A DNA stretch of 64,000 bases, from the NCBI RefSeq assembly GCF_900240295.1, contig NZ_OEQB01000001.1, forward strand, positions 372,001-436,000, given 5' to 3'. How positions within the stretch are numbered: position 1 is the first letter of the stretch; each line of letters starts with the position of its first letter. Source of the DNA: Megasphaera vaginalis (ex Bordigoni et al. 2020) (GTDB lineage: Bacteria; Bacillota; Negativicutes; Veillonellales; Megasphaeraceae). The notes beneath the pieces were generated by a model, which saw only the letters and a list, made by a program, of their open reading frames with translations, made no database searches and was not told the origin of the DNA. Shown here in pieces: positions 7,591-16,473 of this stretch. The position numbers and the translations under genes were made by a program.

Positions 7591-9057
7591 ATGGAAGAAA
7601 GCAAGCAAAAACTGCGACGCAGTCTGAAAGCCCGCCATATGAACATGATCGCCATCGGCGGCGCCATCGGCACAGGTCTTTTTGTTGCCGGCGGGGAAAC
7701 AGTCAGTACAGCCGGTCCCGGCGGCGCTCTTCTCTCGTACTCGCTGATCGGCATCATGGTCTATTTTCTCATGACGAGCCTCGGTGAAATGGCAGCGTAT
7801 CTGCCAGTCAGCGGCTCCTTTGAAACCTACGCCAATCGGTATGTCGACAAATCTCTCGGCTTCGCCCTCGGCTGGAATTATTGGTTCAACTGGGCCATTA
7901 CGGTAGCAGCGGAACTGGTTGCCGGTTCGCTGATCATGAAATATTGGTTTCCCGATGTGCCGGCAGCCGTATGGAGCGGTATTTTTCTCGTCATCTTATT
8001 CATCTTAAATTATCTTTCCACCCGTTCGTACGGCGAAAGCGAATTTATCTTCGCCGGCATCAAGGTCTTGACAGTCATCGTCTTTCTCGCCGTCGGCACG
8101 CTTCTCATCATCGGTGTCGGTCCCGAACCGTCGCCCGGCTTCGTCAATTGGACGATTGGTGAAGCGCCCTTCGTCGGCGGCTTTACGGCAATGCTCAGCA
8201 TCTTTATGGTCGCCGGCTTTTCCTTCCAGGGAACGGAAATGATCGGCATTGCCGCCGGTGAAAGCGAAGATCCCGAAAAGAATATCCCCCGCGCTGTTCA
8301 CTCCATTTTCTGGCGCATTCTCCTCTTTTATCTGGGTTCTTTCATCATCATCGGTTTTCTCATTCCCTATACGGATAAAAACCTTTTGAATACGGCAATC
8401 GAAAATATTTCCATCAGCCCCTTCACGCTGGTATTCGAACGCTTCGGCCTCGTCGCCGCCGCTTCGATCATGAATGCCGTTATCCTCACAGCTGTACTTT
8501 CGGCGGGAAATTCCGGCTTGTACGTATCGACGCGCATGCTTTACGCCATGGCAGAAACGGGACAGGCGCCGAAATGCTTCCTGAAGCTGAATAAGCGGGG
8601 CGTACCGACGAACGCGCTGTTCGCTACCGTTATCTTCGGCCTCGCCGCTTTCCTCACGTCCCTGATCGGTGAAGGCAAAGCCTACGACTGGCTTGTCAAT
8701 ATCAGCGGCATGGCGGGATTTATCACCTGGATCGGCATCGCCATCTGTCACTATCGGTTCCGCCGCGCCTTCAAAGCGCAGAACAAAGATTTATCCACCT
8801 TGCCGTACAAGGCGTCCTTCTTCCCTTTCGGCCCTATTTTGGCCTTGATCCTCTGCCTTATCGTCACGGCGGGACAAAATTATTCGGCCTTTACAGGACC
8901 TGAGATCGACTGGTACGGCGCCAGCGTCGCTTATATCGGTATTCCCGTTTTCTTTGCCGTTTACTTATATCATAAGGCAAAACATAAAACCGGTATCATT
9001 CCTCTGGAGAATGTCGATTTATCGCGCAGCGGTAACGAACAGCATATTCTGGACTGA
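7591..9057 (+). CDS. APC-family amino-acid permease, LysP-like
   Basis: A 488-aa inner-membrane protein with about 12 hydrophobic segments. The first helix carries the 'GGAIGTGLFVAGG' signature of the amino acid-polyamine-organocation superfamily. The next segments (GEMAAYLPVSGSFETYA, then FQGTEMIGIAAGES) match lysine and related cationic amino-acid permeases of the AAT family. Substrate cannot be fixed from sequence; lysine is most likely. A longer frame starts at 7516, but the ATG at 7591 follows a GAAGGTAGTG ribosome site. It is transcribed alone, divergent from the chorismate mutase operon. No lysine riboswitch is present in the short leader. Confidence 0.85.
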   Translation: MEESKQKLRRSLKARHMNMIAIGGAIGTGLFVAGGETVSTAGPGGALLSYSLIGIMVYFLMTSLGEMAAYLPVSGSFETYANRYVDKSLGFALGWNYWFNWAITVAAELVAGSLIMKYWFPDVPAAVWSGIFLVILFILNYLSTRSYGESEFIFAGIKVLTVIVFLAVGTLLIIGVGPEPSPGFVNWTIGEAPFVGGFTAMLSIFMVAGFSFQGTEMIGIAAGESEDPEKNIPRAVHSIFWRILLFYLGSFIIIGFLIPYTDKNLLNTAIENISISPFTLVFERFGLVAAASIMNAVILTAVLSAGNSGLYVSTRMLYAMAETGQAPKCFLKLNKRGVPTNALFATVIFGLAAFLTSLIGEGKAYDWLVNISGMAGFITWIGIAICHYRFRRAFKAQNKDLSTLPYKASFFPFGPILALILCLIVTAGQNYSAFTGPEIDWYGASVAYIGIPVFFAVYLYHKAKHKTGIIPLENVDLSRSGNEQHILD

Positions 9058-9062
9058 CAAAA

Positions 9063-9093
9063 AAAGGTCCTCGCGGAAGCGAGGACCTTTTTT
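9063..9093. terminator. Bidirectional terminator between the permease and the hydroxy-acid dehydrogenase
   Basis: A 12-bp stem (AAAGGTCCTCGC / GCGAGGACCTTT) has a GGAA loop and a run of T on one side and A on the other. It serves the two converging genes. Confidence 0.9.
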
Positions 9094-9099
9094 ATACCC

Positions 9100-10128
9100 T
9101 TAAAGCTTATGCAGAATATGCCGCGGCACAGACTGCAGGCTCTGCGTACCCGTAATCATCATGGCATCAGCCAACTCGCGGCGGATCGTATCCAGCGCCA
9201 GCTTGACACCTGCCGCACCGCCGCCGATAGCGGCGATGGAAACGGGCCTGCCGAGGAGGACGGCATCGGCGCCGAGGGCCAACATTTTGAGCACGTCTTC
9301 ACCATGACGCACACCGCCGTCGACAAAGATCGCCAGGCGCCCCTTGACGGCTGCTGCAATAGCAGGCAGCACATCGGCGGTACCGGCCATACCGTCGAGA
9401 ACACGGCCGCCGTGATTGCTGACAACGATACCCTTTGCTCCCGCGTCCGCACAGGCTGTCGCTTCTTCAGGAGACATGATCCCTTTGACGATGAAAGGCA
9501 GCGATATGGACTGAACGACTTTACGAATACTTTCGGGACGCTTGGGGCCGACAGGCTGTCCGAAAATCCGCATATTGATCAACGTCGCCGCGTCAATATC
9601 ACAGGCAACGGCAAAGGCTCCCGATCGTTCTGCCAACACGGCTTTTTCGATGATCTTATCATCTTCGCGGGGTTTAATCGTCGGAATGACGATACCCGGC
9701 CGCTTCGCACATGACTGTATACCGGAAGCATACATGTACGGCGCGCCGCTGTCTCCGGTAAAGGACAAAGTCCCGCATTCCATAGCCCCTTGCGTAACGG
9801 CTTCGTCATACGCTTGTTCCACTTCCGCCGGATCGCCGTCAACCTTTGCGTTCAAAACGATGCCGCCGACAGGCGCCACCAAAACGGGAAGCGCCAACTT
9901 TCGACCGAGGATTTCCACAGACGTATCCGGCTCTTCAACGCCGACCATGCTGCGCATGACCAGTCCGTATTCACGCAAAGCCTCAATATTGCGCATAAAA
10001 GACCGCGCTGTACGCAGACCGCCGAACCCGGGTATTTCGCCGATACAGGCCTTGCCGTCACACTGCGGACAAACGTGGCACCCCTTCATTTTTTCTCGTG
10101 CCTTGACACGTATTTCTTGCATGTCCAT
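9100..10128 (-). CDS. FMN-dependent alpha-hydroxy-acid dehydrogenase family protein
   Basis: A 342-aa TIM-barrel flavoprotein. The core motifs are IVKGIMSPEEA (FMN and substrate lysine), VVSNHGGRVLDG (catalytic His and substrate Arg), and FVDGGVRHGEDVLKMLALGA (FMN phosphate). Members oxidise 2-hydroxy acids such as lactate or glycolate, or act as isomerases; the actual substrate is not clear. The N-terminus has four cysteines in a 'CHVCPQCDGKAC' pattern, as in anaerobic Firmicute members, and could bind a metal or cluster. The neighbouring upstream gene is a rubredoxin separated by a terminator, so the two are not clearly co-transcribed. Confidence 0.82.
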   Translation of the reverse strand: MDMQEIRVKAREKMKGCHVCPQCDGKACIGEIPGFGGLRTARSFMRNIEALREYGLVMRSMVGVEEPDTSVEILGRKLALPVLVAPVGGIVLNAKVDGDPAEVEQAYDEAVTQGAMECGTLSFTGDSGAPYMYASGIQSCAKRPGIVIPTIKPREDDKIIEKAVLAERSGAFAVACDIDAATLINMRIFGQPVGPKRPESIRKVVQSISLPFIVKGIMSPEEATACADAGAKGIVVSNHGGRVLDGMAGTADVLPAIAAAVKGRLAIFVDGGVRHGEDVLKMLALGADAVLLGRPVSIAAIGGGAAGVKLALDTIRRELADAMMITGTQSLQSVPRHILHKL

Positions 10129-10164
10129 TGTAACTCCTCCTTCTATGCCGCTTTTATGTAAAAA

Positions 10165-10191
10165 AAAACTACTATCGATGATAGTAGTTTT
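10165..10191 (-). terminator. Terminator of the rubredoxin gene
   Basis: A perfect 12-bp stem (AAAACTACTATC / GATAGTAGTTTT) with a 3-nt loop is followed on the minus strand by a long T run. Confidence 0.85.
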
Positions 10192-10215
10192 ATTGTACCA
10201 AATTACAGATACCTA

Positions 10216-10374
10216 TTAAAGCTTATTGAAGGAATCTTTATCTGCGCCGCAAATAGGACAAACCCAATCTTCCGGCAAATCGGCAAATTTCGTGCCTGCT
10301 GCAACACCGTTATCGGCATCGCCTTCAGCTTCATCATAAACATAACCGCAAACGCTGCATTCGTACTTATCCAT
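10216..10374 (-). CDS. Rubredoxin
   Basis: A 52-aa protein beginning [19 protein letters not shown]. It has the two CxxCG knuckles that hold one iron (CSVCG at residues 6-10 and CPICG at 39-43) and the conserved aromatic YVYD and W residues. It carries single electrons in the cytoplasm, typically for oxygen and peroxide detoxification or other redox enzymes in anaerobes. The ATG at 10374 has an AGGAGG site. The gene is monocistronic, closed by the terminator at 10165-10191. It is very short but the family match is exact. Confidence 0.96.
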   Translation of the reverse strand: MDKYECSVCGYVYDEAEGDADNGVAAGTKFADLPEDWVCPICGADKDSFNKL

Positions 10375-10551
10375 GATAAAAACCTCCTGAAATTATTAAT
10401 GGATTATTATTATTAATTACTACAGTCATATCATAACATGAAAAAATTTTTTTGGCAACAGCAAATTGCCGAATTTGATGAAATAAATTATAAACGCGCA
10501 AGCCTCACTTCACCTGTTTGCACGACAGACGTATTCAAGGCACGGCGCATT

Positions 10552-11985
10552 TCAGTCCGCCAATTCATACAGCGAATCTGCAACGGACTGCCACCGCTCC
10601 TGTACGGTCAGTTCAGCAGCCACCGTCGTTCCGGCGGCTGCAAGCTGCCGCCGAACCGATGACGGCGCCGTGCCGTTGTATGTCTTCCGCTGCTCCACAC
10701 AGATATCGATAGAAAGAAAATGATGGATATCGGCAGTGATAACCGGACTGAACGCCTTGAATTCCTCAAGGCTCAGTTCCTGCAGCACCTTGCCGGATTC
10801 AATGCAATAACGGACAGTCTTGCCGACAACGGCGTGAGCCTCCCGGAAAGGCAGTCCTTTCTTGACCAGATAATCAGCCATATCGGTGGCATTGGAAAAA
10901 TCTTCTTCAAGCACGCTGCGCATCCGCTCCTTATTGACCTTCATGGCGCCGATCATGTCGGCATAGATCGCCAAGGCGAATTTCAAGTTATCGACGGCGT
11001 CGAAAAGCCCCTCCTTATCTTCCTGCATATCCTTGTCATAGGCCATGGGGATCCCCTTCATTACCGTTAAAAGTCCCATAAGATGCCCGTAGAAACGACC
11101 GGTTTTGCCGCGAACCAGTTCACAGATATCGGGATTTTTCTTTTGCGGCATAATTGATGACCCCGTACAATGCGCATCATCAAGTTCTATAAATTTAAAT
11201 TCCGATGACGACCAGAGAATAAATTCTTCCGATAAACGGCTGAGATGCATCATCAAATTGGCTGCAAATTCCAGAAAAGCCAGAATATAGTCTCTGTCGC
11301 TGACCGCATCCAGACTGTTGTCATAAATGGTTGTGAAATGCAGCAAATCGGCAACGTACTGCTGGTCCAGAGGATATGTCGTGCCGGCCAGCGCGCCGGC
11401 GCCGAGCGGCATTATGTCGGCTAACTTCCAAACGTATTCCAGGTGACAGAAATCACGGGAAAGCATGGAAAAATAAGCGAGCAGATGATGACTGAACAGA
11501 ATGGGCTGCGCCCGCTGCAAGTGCGTATACCCGGGCATGATAACGTCGCCGTATTTTTCGGCAGCGTCAATTATCGCCTGCTGCAAAGCGATCAGCAGCT
11601 TCGCCACGGCAGCGATTTCCCGCCGTACATATAAATGCGTATCCAACGCGACCTGATCGTTTCGGCTGCGTCCGGTATGAAGCCGCTTACCGGCTTCACC
11701 GACAGCCTCTGTCAACCGTTGCTCCACGTTCATATGAATATCTTCCAAGGCAATCGAAAACGCAAAATCACCGGCTTCTATTTCTTTATAAATTGCTTTC
11801 AGTCCGGCAATGATTGTCTCCTTATCGGCCGTCGTAATGATCCCTTGTTTGGCCAGCATGGAAGCGTGGGCGATACTGCCGCAAATATCTTCGCCGTACA
11901 TGCGGCAATCATACTGAATAGACGCATTAAAAGCCTCTGCTGTTTTATCTGTTGCTTTCGTAAATCTGCCACCCCATAATTTCAT
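10552..11985 (-). CDS. argH: Argininosuccinate lyase
   Basis: A 477-aa member of the fumarase/aspartase superfamily. It shows the family signature [12 protein letters not shown] near residue 280 and the N-terminal WGGRFTK motif; the HTGRSRNDQ and TSVAFRE-like substrate regions are also in place. It splits argininosuccinate into arginine and fumarate, the last step of arginine synthesis. The ATG at 11985 is preferred over the GTG at 11988 because AAGGAG lies 7 nt upstream. It starts 11 bases after argG ends, so argG-argH form one operon under the promoter near 13300. Confidence 0.96.
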   Translation of the reverse strand: MKLWGGRFTKATDKTAEAFNASIQYDCRMYGEDICGSIAHASMLAKQGIITTADKETIIAGLKAIYKEIEAGDFAFSIALEDIHMNVEQRLTEAVGEAGKRLHTGRSRNDQVALDTHLYVRREIAAVAKLLIALQQAIIDAAEKYGDVIMPGYTHLQRAQPILFSHHLLAYFSMLSRDFCHLEYVWKLADIMPLGAGALAGTTYPLDQQYVADLLHFTTIYDNSLDAVSDRDYILAFLEFAANLMMHLSRLSEEFILWSSSEFKFIELDDAHCTGSSIMPQKKNPDICELVRGKTGRFYGHLMGLLTVMKGIPMAYDKDMQEDKEGLFDAVDNLKFALAIYADMIGAMKVNKERMRSVLEEDFSNATDMADYLVKKGLPFREAHAVVGKTVRYCIESGKVLQELSLEEFKAFSPVITADIHHFLSIDICVEQRKTYNGTAPSSVRRQLAAAGTTVAAELTVQERWQSVADSLYELAD

Positions 11986-11996
11986 CACGTTACTCC

Positions 11997-13229
11997 TTAC
12001 GCCTGTTCCTTCCGTATTTTCTGCAACATGAACGCTCTCATTTGCAGCGGCAACCCGAAGAGATTAATAAACCCTTCGGCGTCTTTCTGGTTATACACTT
12101 CGTCAGCGCCGAAAGTGACGAATTCTTCACTGTACAGTGAATACGGCGACTGCGCGCCGGCGCTGATAATATTCCCTTTATAAAGCTTCAGCTTTACCGT
12201 CCCCGTTACCGTTTGCTGCGTAGACTGTATGAAGCTGTCCAGCGCTTCTTTCAGCGGAGAAAACCATTTGCCGTCATAAACGAGTTCGGCATACTTGTTG
12301 GCTACATTTTCTTTATAATGATACGTATCTCTATCAAGGCAAAGATACTCCAATTCCCTGTGTGCATACATGAGAATGGCCCCGCCGGGATTTTCATAAA
12401 TCCCGCGGCTCTTCATTCCGACCAAACGGTTTTCGACAATATCGACAATACCGATGCCGTTTTTCGCGCCGACTTCATTGACGGCCTGCATCAGTTCCAA
12501 CGAATCCATGGCCTTGCCGTCAAGAGCCACCGGTTTTCCGGCTTTAAAGGTCAGTTCGATATATGCCGGCGTATCCGGCGCCTTTTCCGGCGGTGTCGTA
12601 ACCATATAGACCATATCCTTCGGCGCATTGGCGGGATTTTCCAGATCGTCGCCTTCATGGCTTAAGTGCCAGATATTCCAATCCATGCTGTAGGGATAAG
12701 GATTTTCTTCCGATTGATAATCAATGGGTACATTATGCGCTTCAGCGTATTTCAGCTCATCCTCTCTCGATTTCAGTTCCCACATTCTCCACGGCGCAAT
12801 GAGTTTCATTTCCGGAGCCAAGGCCTTGACAGTCAACTCGAAACGCACCTGATCATTTCCTTTGCCGGTTGCGCCGTGACAAATGGCATCGGCGCCTTCA
12901 GCCTTGGCAACTTCGACAAGCTTTTTCGAAATAAGCGGCCGCGCAAAAGACGTCCCCAAGAGGTATTTCCCCTCATAGACGGCGCCGGCCTGAATCGTCG
13001 GCCAAACGTATTCGTCAAGAAATTCCTTTTTCAAATCCATGATGTAAACTTTTGCCGCCCCTGAAGCATAGGCTTTTTTTTCAATAGCCGGAAAATCATC
13101 GGGCTGGCCGACGTCGGCACAAGCGGCGATAACCTCGGCGCCAACGTAATGTTCTTTCAGCCACGGAATAATAACGGACGTATCCAACCCGCCGGAATAT
13201 GCTAAAACGATCTTCTTGATCTCATTCAT
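11997..13229 (-). CDS. argG: Argininosuccinate synthase
   Basis: A 410-aa enzyme with the N-type ATP-pyrophosphatase loop [10 protein letters not shown] at residues 8-17 and the [10 protein letters not shown] and [10 protein letters not shown] motifs that bind citrulline and aspartate. It joins citrulline and aspartate using ATP. The ATG at 13229 is preferred over an earlier frame start at 13247 because GGGAGG lies 8 nt upstream and the family starts close to this point. First gene of the argGH operon. Confidence 0.97.
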   Translation of the reverse strand: MNEIKKIVLAYSGGLDTSVIIPWLKEHYVGAEVIAACADVGQPDDFPAIEKKAYASGAAKVYIMDLKKEFLDEYVWPTIQAGAVYEGKYLLGTSFARPLISKKLVEVAKAEGADAICHGATGKGNDQVRFELTVKALAPEMKLIAPWRMWELKSREDELKYAEAHNVPIDYQSEENPYPYSMDWNIWHLSHEGDDLENPANAPKDMVYMVTTPPEKAPDTPAYIELTFKAGKPVALDGKAMDSLELMQAVNEVGAKNGIGIVDIVENRLVGMKSRGIYENPGGAILMYAHRELEYLCLDRDTYHYKENVANKYAELVYDGKWFSPLKEALDSFIQSTQQTVTGTVKLKLYKGNIISAGAQSPYSLYSEEFVTFGADEVYNQKDAEGFINLFGLPLQMRAFMLQKIRKEQA

Positions 13230-13292
13230 TCTCATTTCCTCCCTCATATGCAGAACTCGTGTGCCGAAGCACTTTTCTTATCTATGACTGAC

Positions 13293-13321
13293 AGTATACT
13301 ACCGTTTGAAACATTATGCAA
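13293..13321 (-). promoter_or_regulatory. Promoter of argGH with a possible ARG box
   Basis: TTGCAT, a 17-bp spacer and TATACT. Overlapping the -35, 13307-13320 reads TGCATAATGTTTCA, matching 11 of 14 positions of the core ArgR operator TGAATwwwwATTCA. The promoter is fairly convincing; the operator is only suggestive. Confidence 0.5.
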
Positions 13322-13495
13322 GTATTTCGTATTAATATTTTTGTGTATTTTTTTTTGCAAATTGCTTCCCGGTCACATTACCGGCGTATTTCGCAGAAAA
13401 TCGGATAAATCATATGAAGCGGCGTGCGTCAAGGAACGGCGAAGATAGAATTATTACACAAGAATATGATACAATAGATTCACGGAGGACTCCTT

Positions 13496-14257
13496 ATGAA
13501 ACTAAAATTCACTATACTTTTCGCCCTTGTCTTCGCCATGACCTTTGCGTGGATAACATTCACGGACAACCACCACACAACATCCGGAACGACCGTCAGC
13601 AAACAAACGGAAAAAAACGCCGGCGATTCGCTCTACGTCTATCTGCACTTTCGCGAAACGATGGAGGCGAAAATAAAGGCGGGAAAAACCAAGACATCGC
13701 TGCGAGAAATACCGAAATCTCTGCAGCAAGCCGTACTGGCTACGGAAGATCGCCGCTTCTACGAGCACGGCGCCGTCGATCCCATTGGGATCCTTCGCGC
13801 CCTGGCCACTAATCTTCAATCAGGAAAAACCGTCGAAGGCGGCAGTTCTATCAGTCAGCAAGTTGTCAAAAACATGCTTCTTTCCCAAGAACAGACGGTA
13901 ACGCGAAAAGCCCAGGAACTGATACTCGCCATCTTGTTGGAACGAAATTATACGAAAGATCAGATTTTGGAAATGTATTTTAATACAGCTTACTTTGGAG
14001 CCAATGCCACCGGCATCGCCGAAGCCTGCCATACCTATTACGGCAAAGCCCCGTCAGATCTTTCTTTGGGGCAGGCATCCTTGCTGGCAGGCCTGTTGCA
14101 GGCCCCGACCTACTACAATCCGTTGGTAAATTACAACGCCGCCAAAGACCGGCAACGAATCGTTCTGGCCGGCATGACGGAAGAAGGATACATTACGAAA
14201 AAAGAAGCCGTCGCCGCTTACGCCGAAACGCTTCATCTGCAAAAAAACACAAAATAA
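13496..14257 (+). CDS. Monofunctional peptidoglycan transglycosylase (GT51)
   Basis: A 253-aa protein with one N-terminal membrane helix (about residues 4-21) and a GT51 catalytic domain. All key blocks are visible: ATEDRRFYEHGAVDPIGILR (catalytic Glu), GGSSISQQVVKN, and the block running from ILEMYFNTAYFG to GIAEACHTYYGK. It polymerises lipid II into glycan strands outside the inner membrane. There is no transpeptidase domain, so it resembles MtgA or a lone PBP1 N-terminal domain. The ribosome site GGAGGA precedes the ATG. It is transcribed alone, divergent from argG. Confidence 0.88.
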   Translation: MKLKFTILFALVFAMTFAWITFTDNHHTTSGTTVSKQTEKNAGDSLYVYLHFRETMEAKIKAGKTKTSLREIPKSLQQAVLATEDRRFYEHGAVDPIGILRALATNLQSGKTVEGGSSISQQVVKNMLLSQEQTVTRKAQELILAILLERNYTKDQILEMYFNTAYFGANATGIAEACHTYYGKAPSDLSLGQASLLAGLLQAPTYYNPLVNYNAAKDRQRIVLAGMTEEGYITKKEAVAAYAETLHLQKNTK

Positions 14258-14357
14258 TCCATGCGGCTCAAAGGATTATCGTATTCCTGCATACTAATGA
14301 CTCTACGGCGTGCAGATTCAATGCGTGTAGTTCCACCGAACCTTTGTTTCAAAATAA

Positions 14358-14388
14358 AACTCCCTGCACCATACCGGCGCAGGGAGTT
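14358..14388 (-). terminator. Terminator of rex
   Basis: The arms AACTCCCTGC and GCAGGGAGTT are followed on the minus strand by TTTATTTTG. It lies just beyond the rex stop codon at 14402. Confidence 0.7.
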
Positions 14389-14401
14389 GTCTCAAACAAT
14401 A

Positions 14402-15040
14402 TCATTCACGTGCTTTATTGGTCAAGTAATAAGAGATGCGGCTCAAACCGATGGACAGATCCTCGCGGAAGACGAAAATCCGATCAGGTACGCTCAACCG
14501 CAACGGCGCAAAAGAAAAAATACCGCGTATCCCTCCTTCGACCATCTGATCCGCCACTTGCTGGGCCACTGATGCCGGCGTCGTGATGATACCGATCTGG
14601 ATGCCTTCACGACGAATGATTTCCGACATTTCACTGGTCGGCGTAACGACAATGCCGCCGACGTTCTGACCGATAATGCGGTGATCAACGTCAAACAACC
14701 CCGTCGTGCGGAACCCCAATCGGCCGAAGGTCTTATAGTTCGCCAAAGCCCAGCCCAAATGACCGATACCGGCAATGGCGATCTTCCAGTGTTGTTCCAA
14801 GCCGATGATCTCAACGATCTGCTGACTCAACTCACTGACATAATAACCGACGCCCTTTTTGCCGAAGGCACCGAAACAAGTCAGATCCTTGCGGATCTGC
14901 TCCGGCGTAATACCCAGACGTTCTCCCAATTTTTCCGACGATATGATATCGATTCCCGCATCCTGCAGCAATAAGAGATCCCTGTAGTACAGCGGCAATC
15001 GTTCGATGACGGCATCCGATATTGCCTTCTTCTGTCTCAT
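14402..15040 (-). CDS. rex: Redox-sensing transcriptional repressor Rex
   Basis: A 212-aa repressor. Residues 1-75 are the winged-helix DNA-binding domain (SEKLGERLGITPEQIRKDL, then FGAFGKKGVGYYV). A Rossmann domain follows with AIAGIGHLGWAL for NAD(H) and a C-terminal swapped helix. Known Rex proteins bind DNA when NADH is low and release it when NADH rises, derepressing fermentation and respiratory genes. The start at 15040 has GGAGG 8 nt upstream; an earlier in-frame ATG at 15055 overlaps that ribosome site and is rejected. A Rex box covers its own promoter, so autoregulation is very likely. Confidence 0.95.
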   Translation of the reverse strand: MRQKKAISDAVIERLPLYYRDLLLLQDAGIDIISSEKLGERLGITPEQIRKDLTCFGAFGKKGVGYYVSELSQQIVEIIGLEQHWKIAIAGIGHLGWALANYKTFGRLGFRTTGLFDVDHRIIGQNVGGIVVTPTSEMSEIIRREGIQIGIITTPASVAQQVADQMVEGGIRGIFSFAPLRLSVPDRIFVFREDLSIGLSRISYYLTNKARE

Positions 15041-15138
15041 GGACGGTACCTCCAACTAAAATACGACGTATTTTTCGCTATGGCCGTGTCTGAACGCAAC
15101 CATAACCTATATATATAGACTTCTTTTTATATGTCCTT

Positions 15139-15167
15139 ATTATATATTATTGTGAATTATTTCGCAA
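15139..15167 (-). promoter_or_regulatory. Promoter of rex
   Basis: TTGCGA, a 17-bp spacer and TATAAT. The -35 and half the spacer are covered by the Rex box at 15150-15167, and the -35 lies inside the 3' end of the upstream ligase gene. Confidence 0.8.
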
Positions 15168-16418
15168 ACTTTTTTTTATTTTTTTACGATGATCTACGTA
15201 TATCCCCGAAAAAAGGCCGCTCAGAAGCCAAAAAGTAAGTGAAATTTGAGTACTAAAGAGATCATAATCGCTGATACTGCAGATCGCTAACGCCATAACG
15301 GCGGCAATAAAAGCCATGGCGAAGGCCCCTTCCGGCGAATGAAGCGCATGGCGGCGGAGAAACCGGAACGCATACCAACCATTGCCGAAAAAGAAGGACA
15401 TAAAGGCACTGAAGCCGATGATGCCGGTTTCAGCCAGTATATTCAGGTACATATTATGGGCATGAAAAATCACAATACCCGCATCCTGGATCAATTCATT
15501 ATAGACGGGATAAACATATTTGAAGCTGCCCCAGCCGATGCCGAAAAAAGGATGATCGGCAATCATCAAAACCGCGCTGCTCCACATGTCGAGACGCATA
15601 GCGACGGACGTATCGGCATCACGGTGACTGAAAACAGAAAGGAGACGTTCCGTAACACCGCCATGATAGAACAACAGCACGGCAGGCACGATCAAAAACA
15701 GCAGCCAAATACGCTTGTCCCAGAAAAGACCGAAGAAAAAAACCAATGCGCCGACGCTGATCCAGGCGCCGCGGGAATAAGTCAATATCAGGCAGAGAAA
15801 AAACACGGCAACCAAGCAGAAGCAGCCGAACTTTTGACGGCGATCTTGCCGTTCTAAAGCGAAAGCTCCGGCGAGACTGAGGACCATCAGCAGGAACGCC
15901 GAAAGCAAATTGGGATTGTACAGCGTCGAGTACATACGGCGCCGCAGCAACGGAAAAGTCGAATTATCGACCCATTCCGCCTCCCTGAGTGTCAGCATGT
16001 GAGCATACTGATACAAGCCGTAAACAGCGACACAAAGGCCGCTGGCCAGGAGACAACAGATAAACAGATGCCTCTCGCCGTCACGGACGAAGGCCGTCGT
16101 CAGTTGATAAAGCAAAATGTATTGCAGCACCGTGAAAGCGTAAAAAGCCAAAGCCAACAAGAAGTGCGGCGTCCCCGCCAGAGAAATGAACGACGTGACG
16201 GCGAAGGCGAGAACAGTACCCGCCAGCGGCATGCGGCGCCGAAAAACACCGCCATATTTCCATTGGTAATAAGCGCCGCACAATACAGCCGTCACAAAAC
16301 AGATCTCCATGGCAATCAGATTCAACGGCAGAAAAAAAGCAGTCCCCAAAAGGGCATAGACGACGCGTTTTCTCGCCTTGTCCCGGGGACTGCTCTGGTT
16401 TAAAGTCATCAGATTCAT
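15147..16418 (-). CDS. O-antigen ligase / Wzy-like membrane protein
   Basis: A 423-aa protein with 10 or more hydrophobic segments. The large periplasmic loop near residues 270-340 contains VAMRLDMWSSAVLMIADHPF-type sequence and an FHAHNMYLNILAETGIIG stretch; the histidine in this HNxYL pattern is typical of the Wzy_C/WaaL family. Members attach or polymerise surface polysaccharide on undecaprenyl carriers in the inner membrane, which fits a diderm envelope. The substrate is unknown. It starts after an AAGGAG site, 55 nt downstream of folC and in the same direction, so it probably shares the valS-folC transcript. Its last 20 bp overlap the rex promoter. Confidence 0.82.
   Translation of the reverse strand: MNLMTLNQSSPRDKARKRVVYALLGTAFFLPLNLIAMEICFVTAVLCGAYYQWKYGGVFRRRMPLAGTVLAFAVTSFISLAGTPHFLLALAFYAFTVLQYILLYQLTTAFVRDGERHLFICCLLASGLCVAVYGLYQYAHMLTLREAEWVDNSTFPLLRRRMYSTLYNPNLLSAFLLMVLSLAGAFALERQDRRQKFGCFCLVAVFFLCLILTYSRGAWISVGALVFFFGLFWDKRIWLLFLIVPAVLLFYHGGVTERLLSVFSHRDADTSVAMRLDMWSSAVLMIADHPFFGIGWGSFKYVYPVYNELIQDAGIVIFHAHNMYLNILAETGIIGFSAFMSFFFGNGWYAFRFLRRHALHSPEGAFAMAFIAAVMALAICSISDYDLFSTQISLTFWLLSGLFSGIYVDHRKKIKKSLRNNSQ
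15150..15167. promoter_or_regulatory. Rex operator
   Basis: TTGTGAATTATTTCGCAA matches the Rex consensus TTGTGAAnnnnTTCACAA at all but one fixed position. It overlaps the rex -35 region, so bound Rex should block its own transcription. Confidence 0.85.
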
Positions 16419-16473
16419 AACGTGTCTCCTTTGACTTCAATTATACGAACTTCTTTGTCTGTTGTCCAGATAC

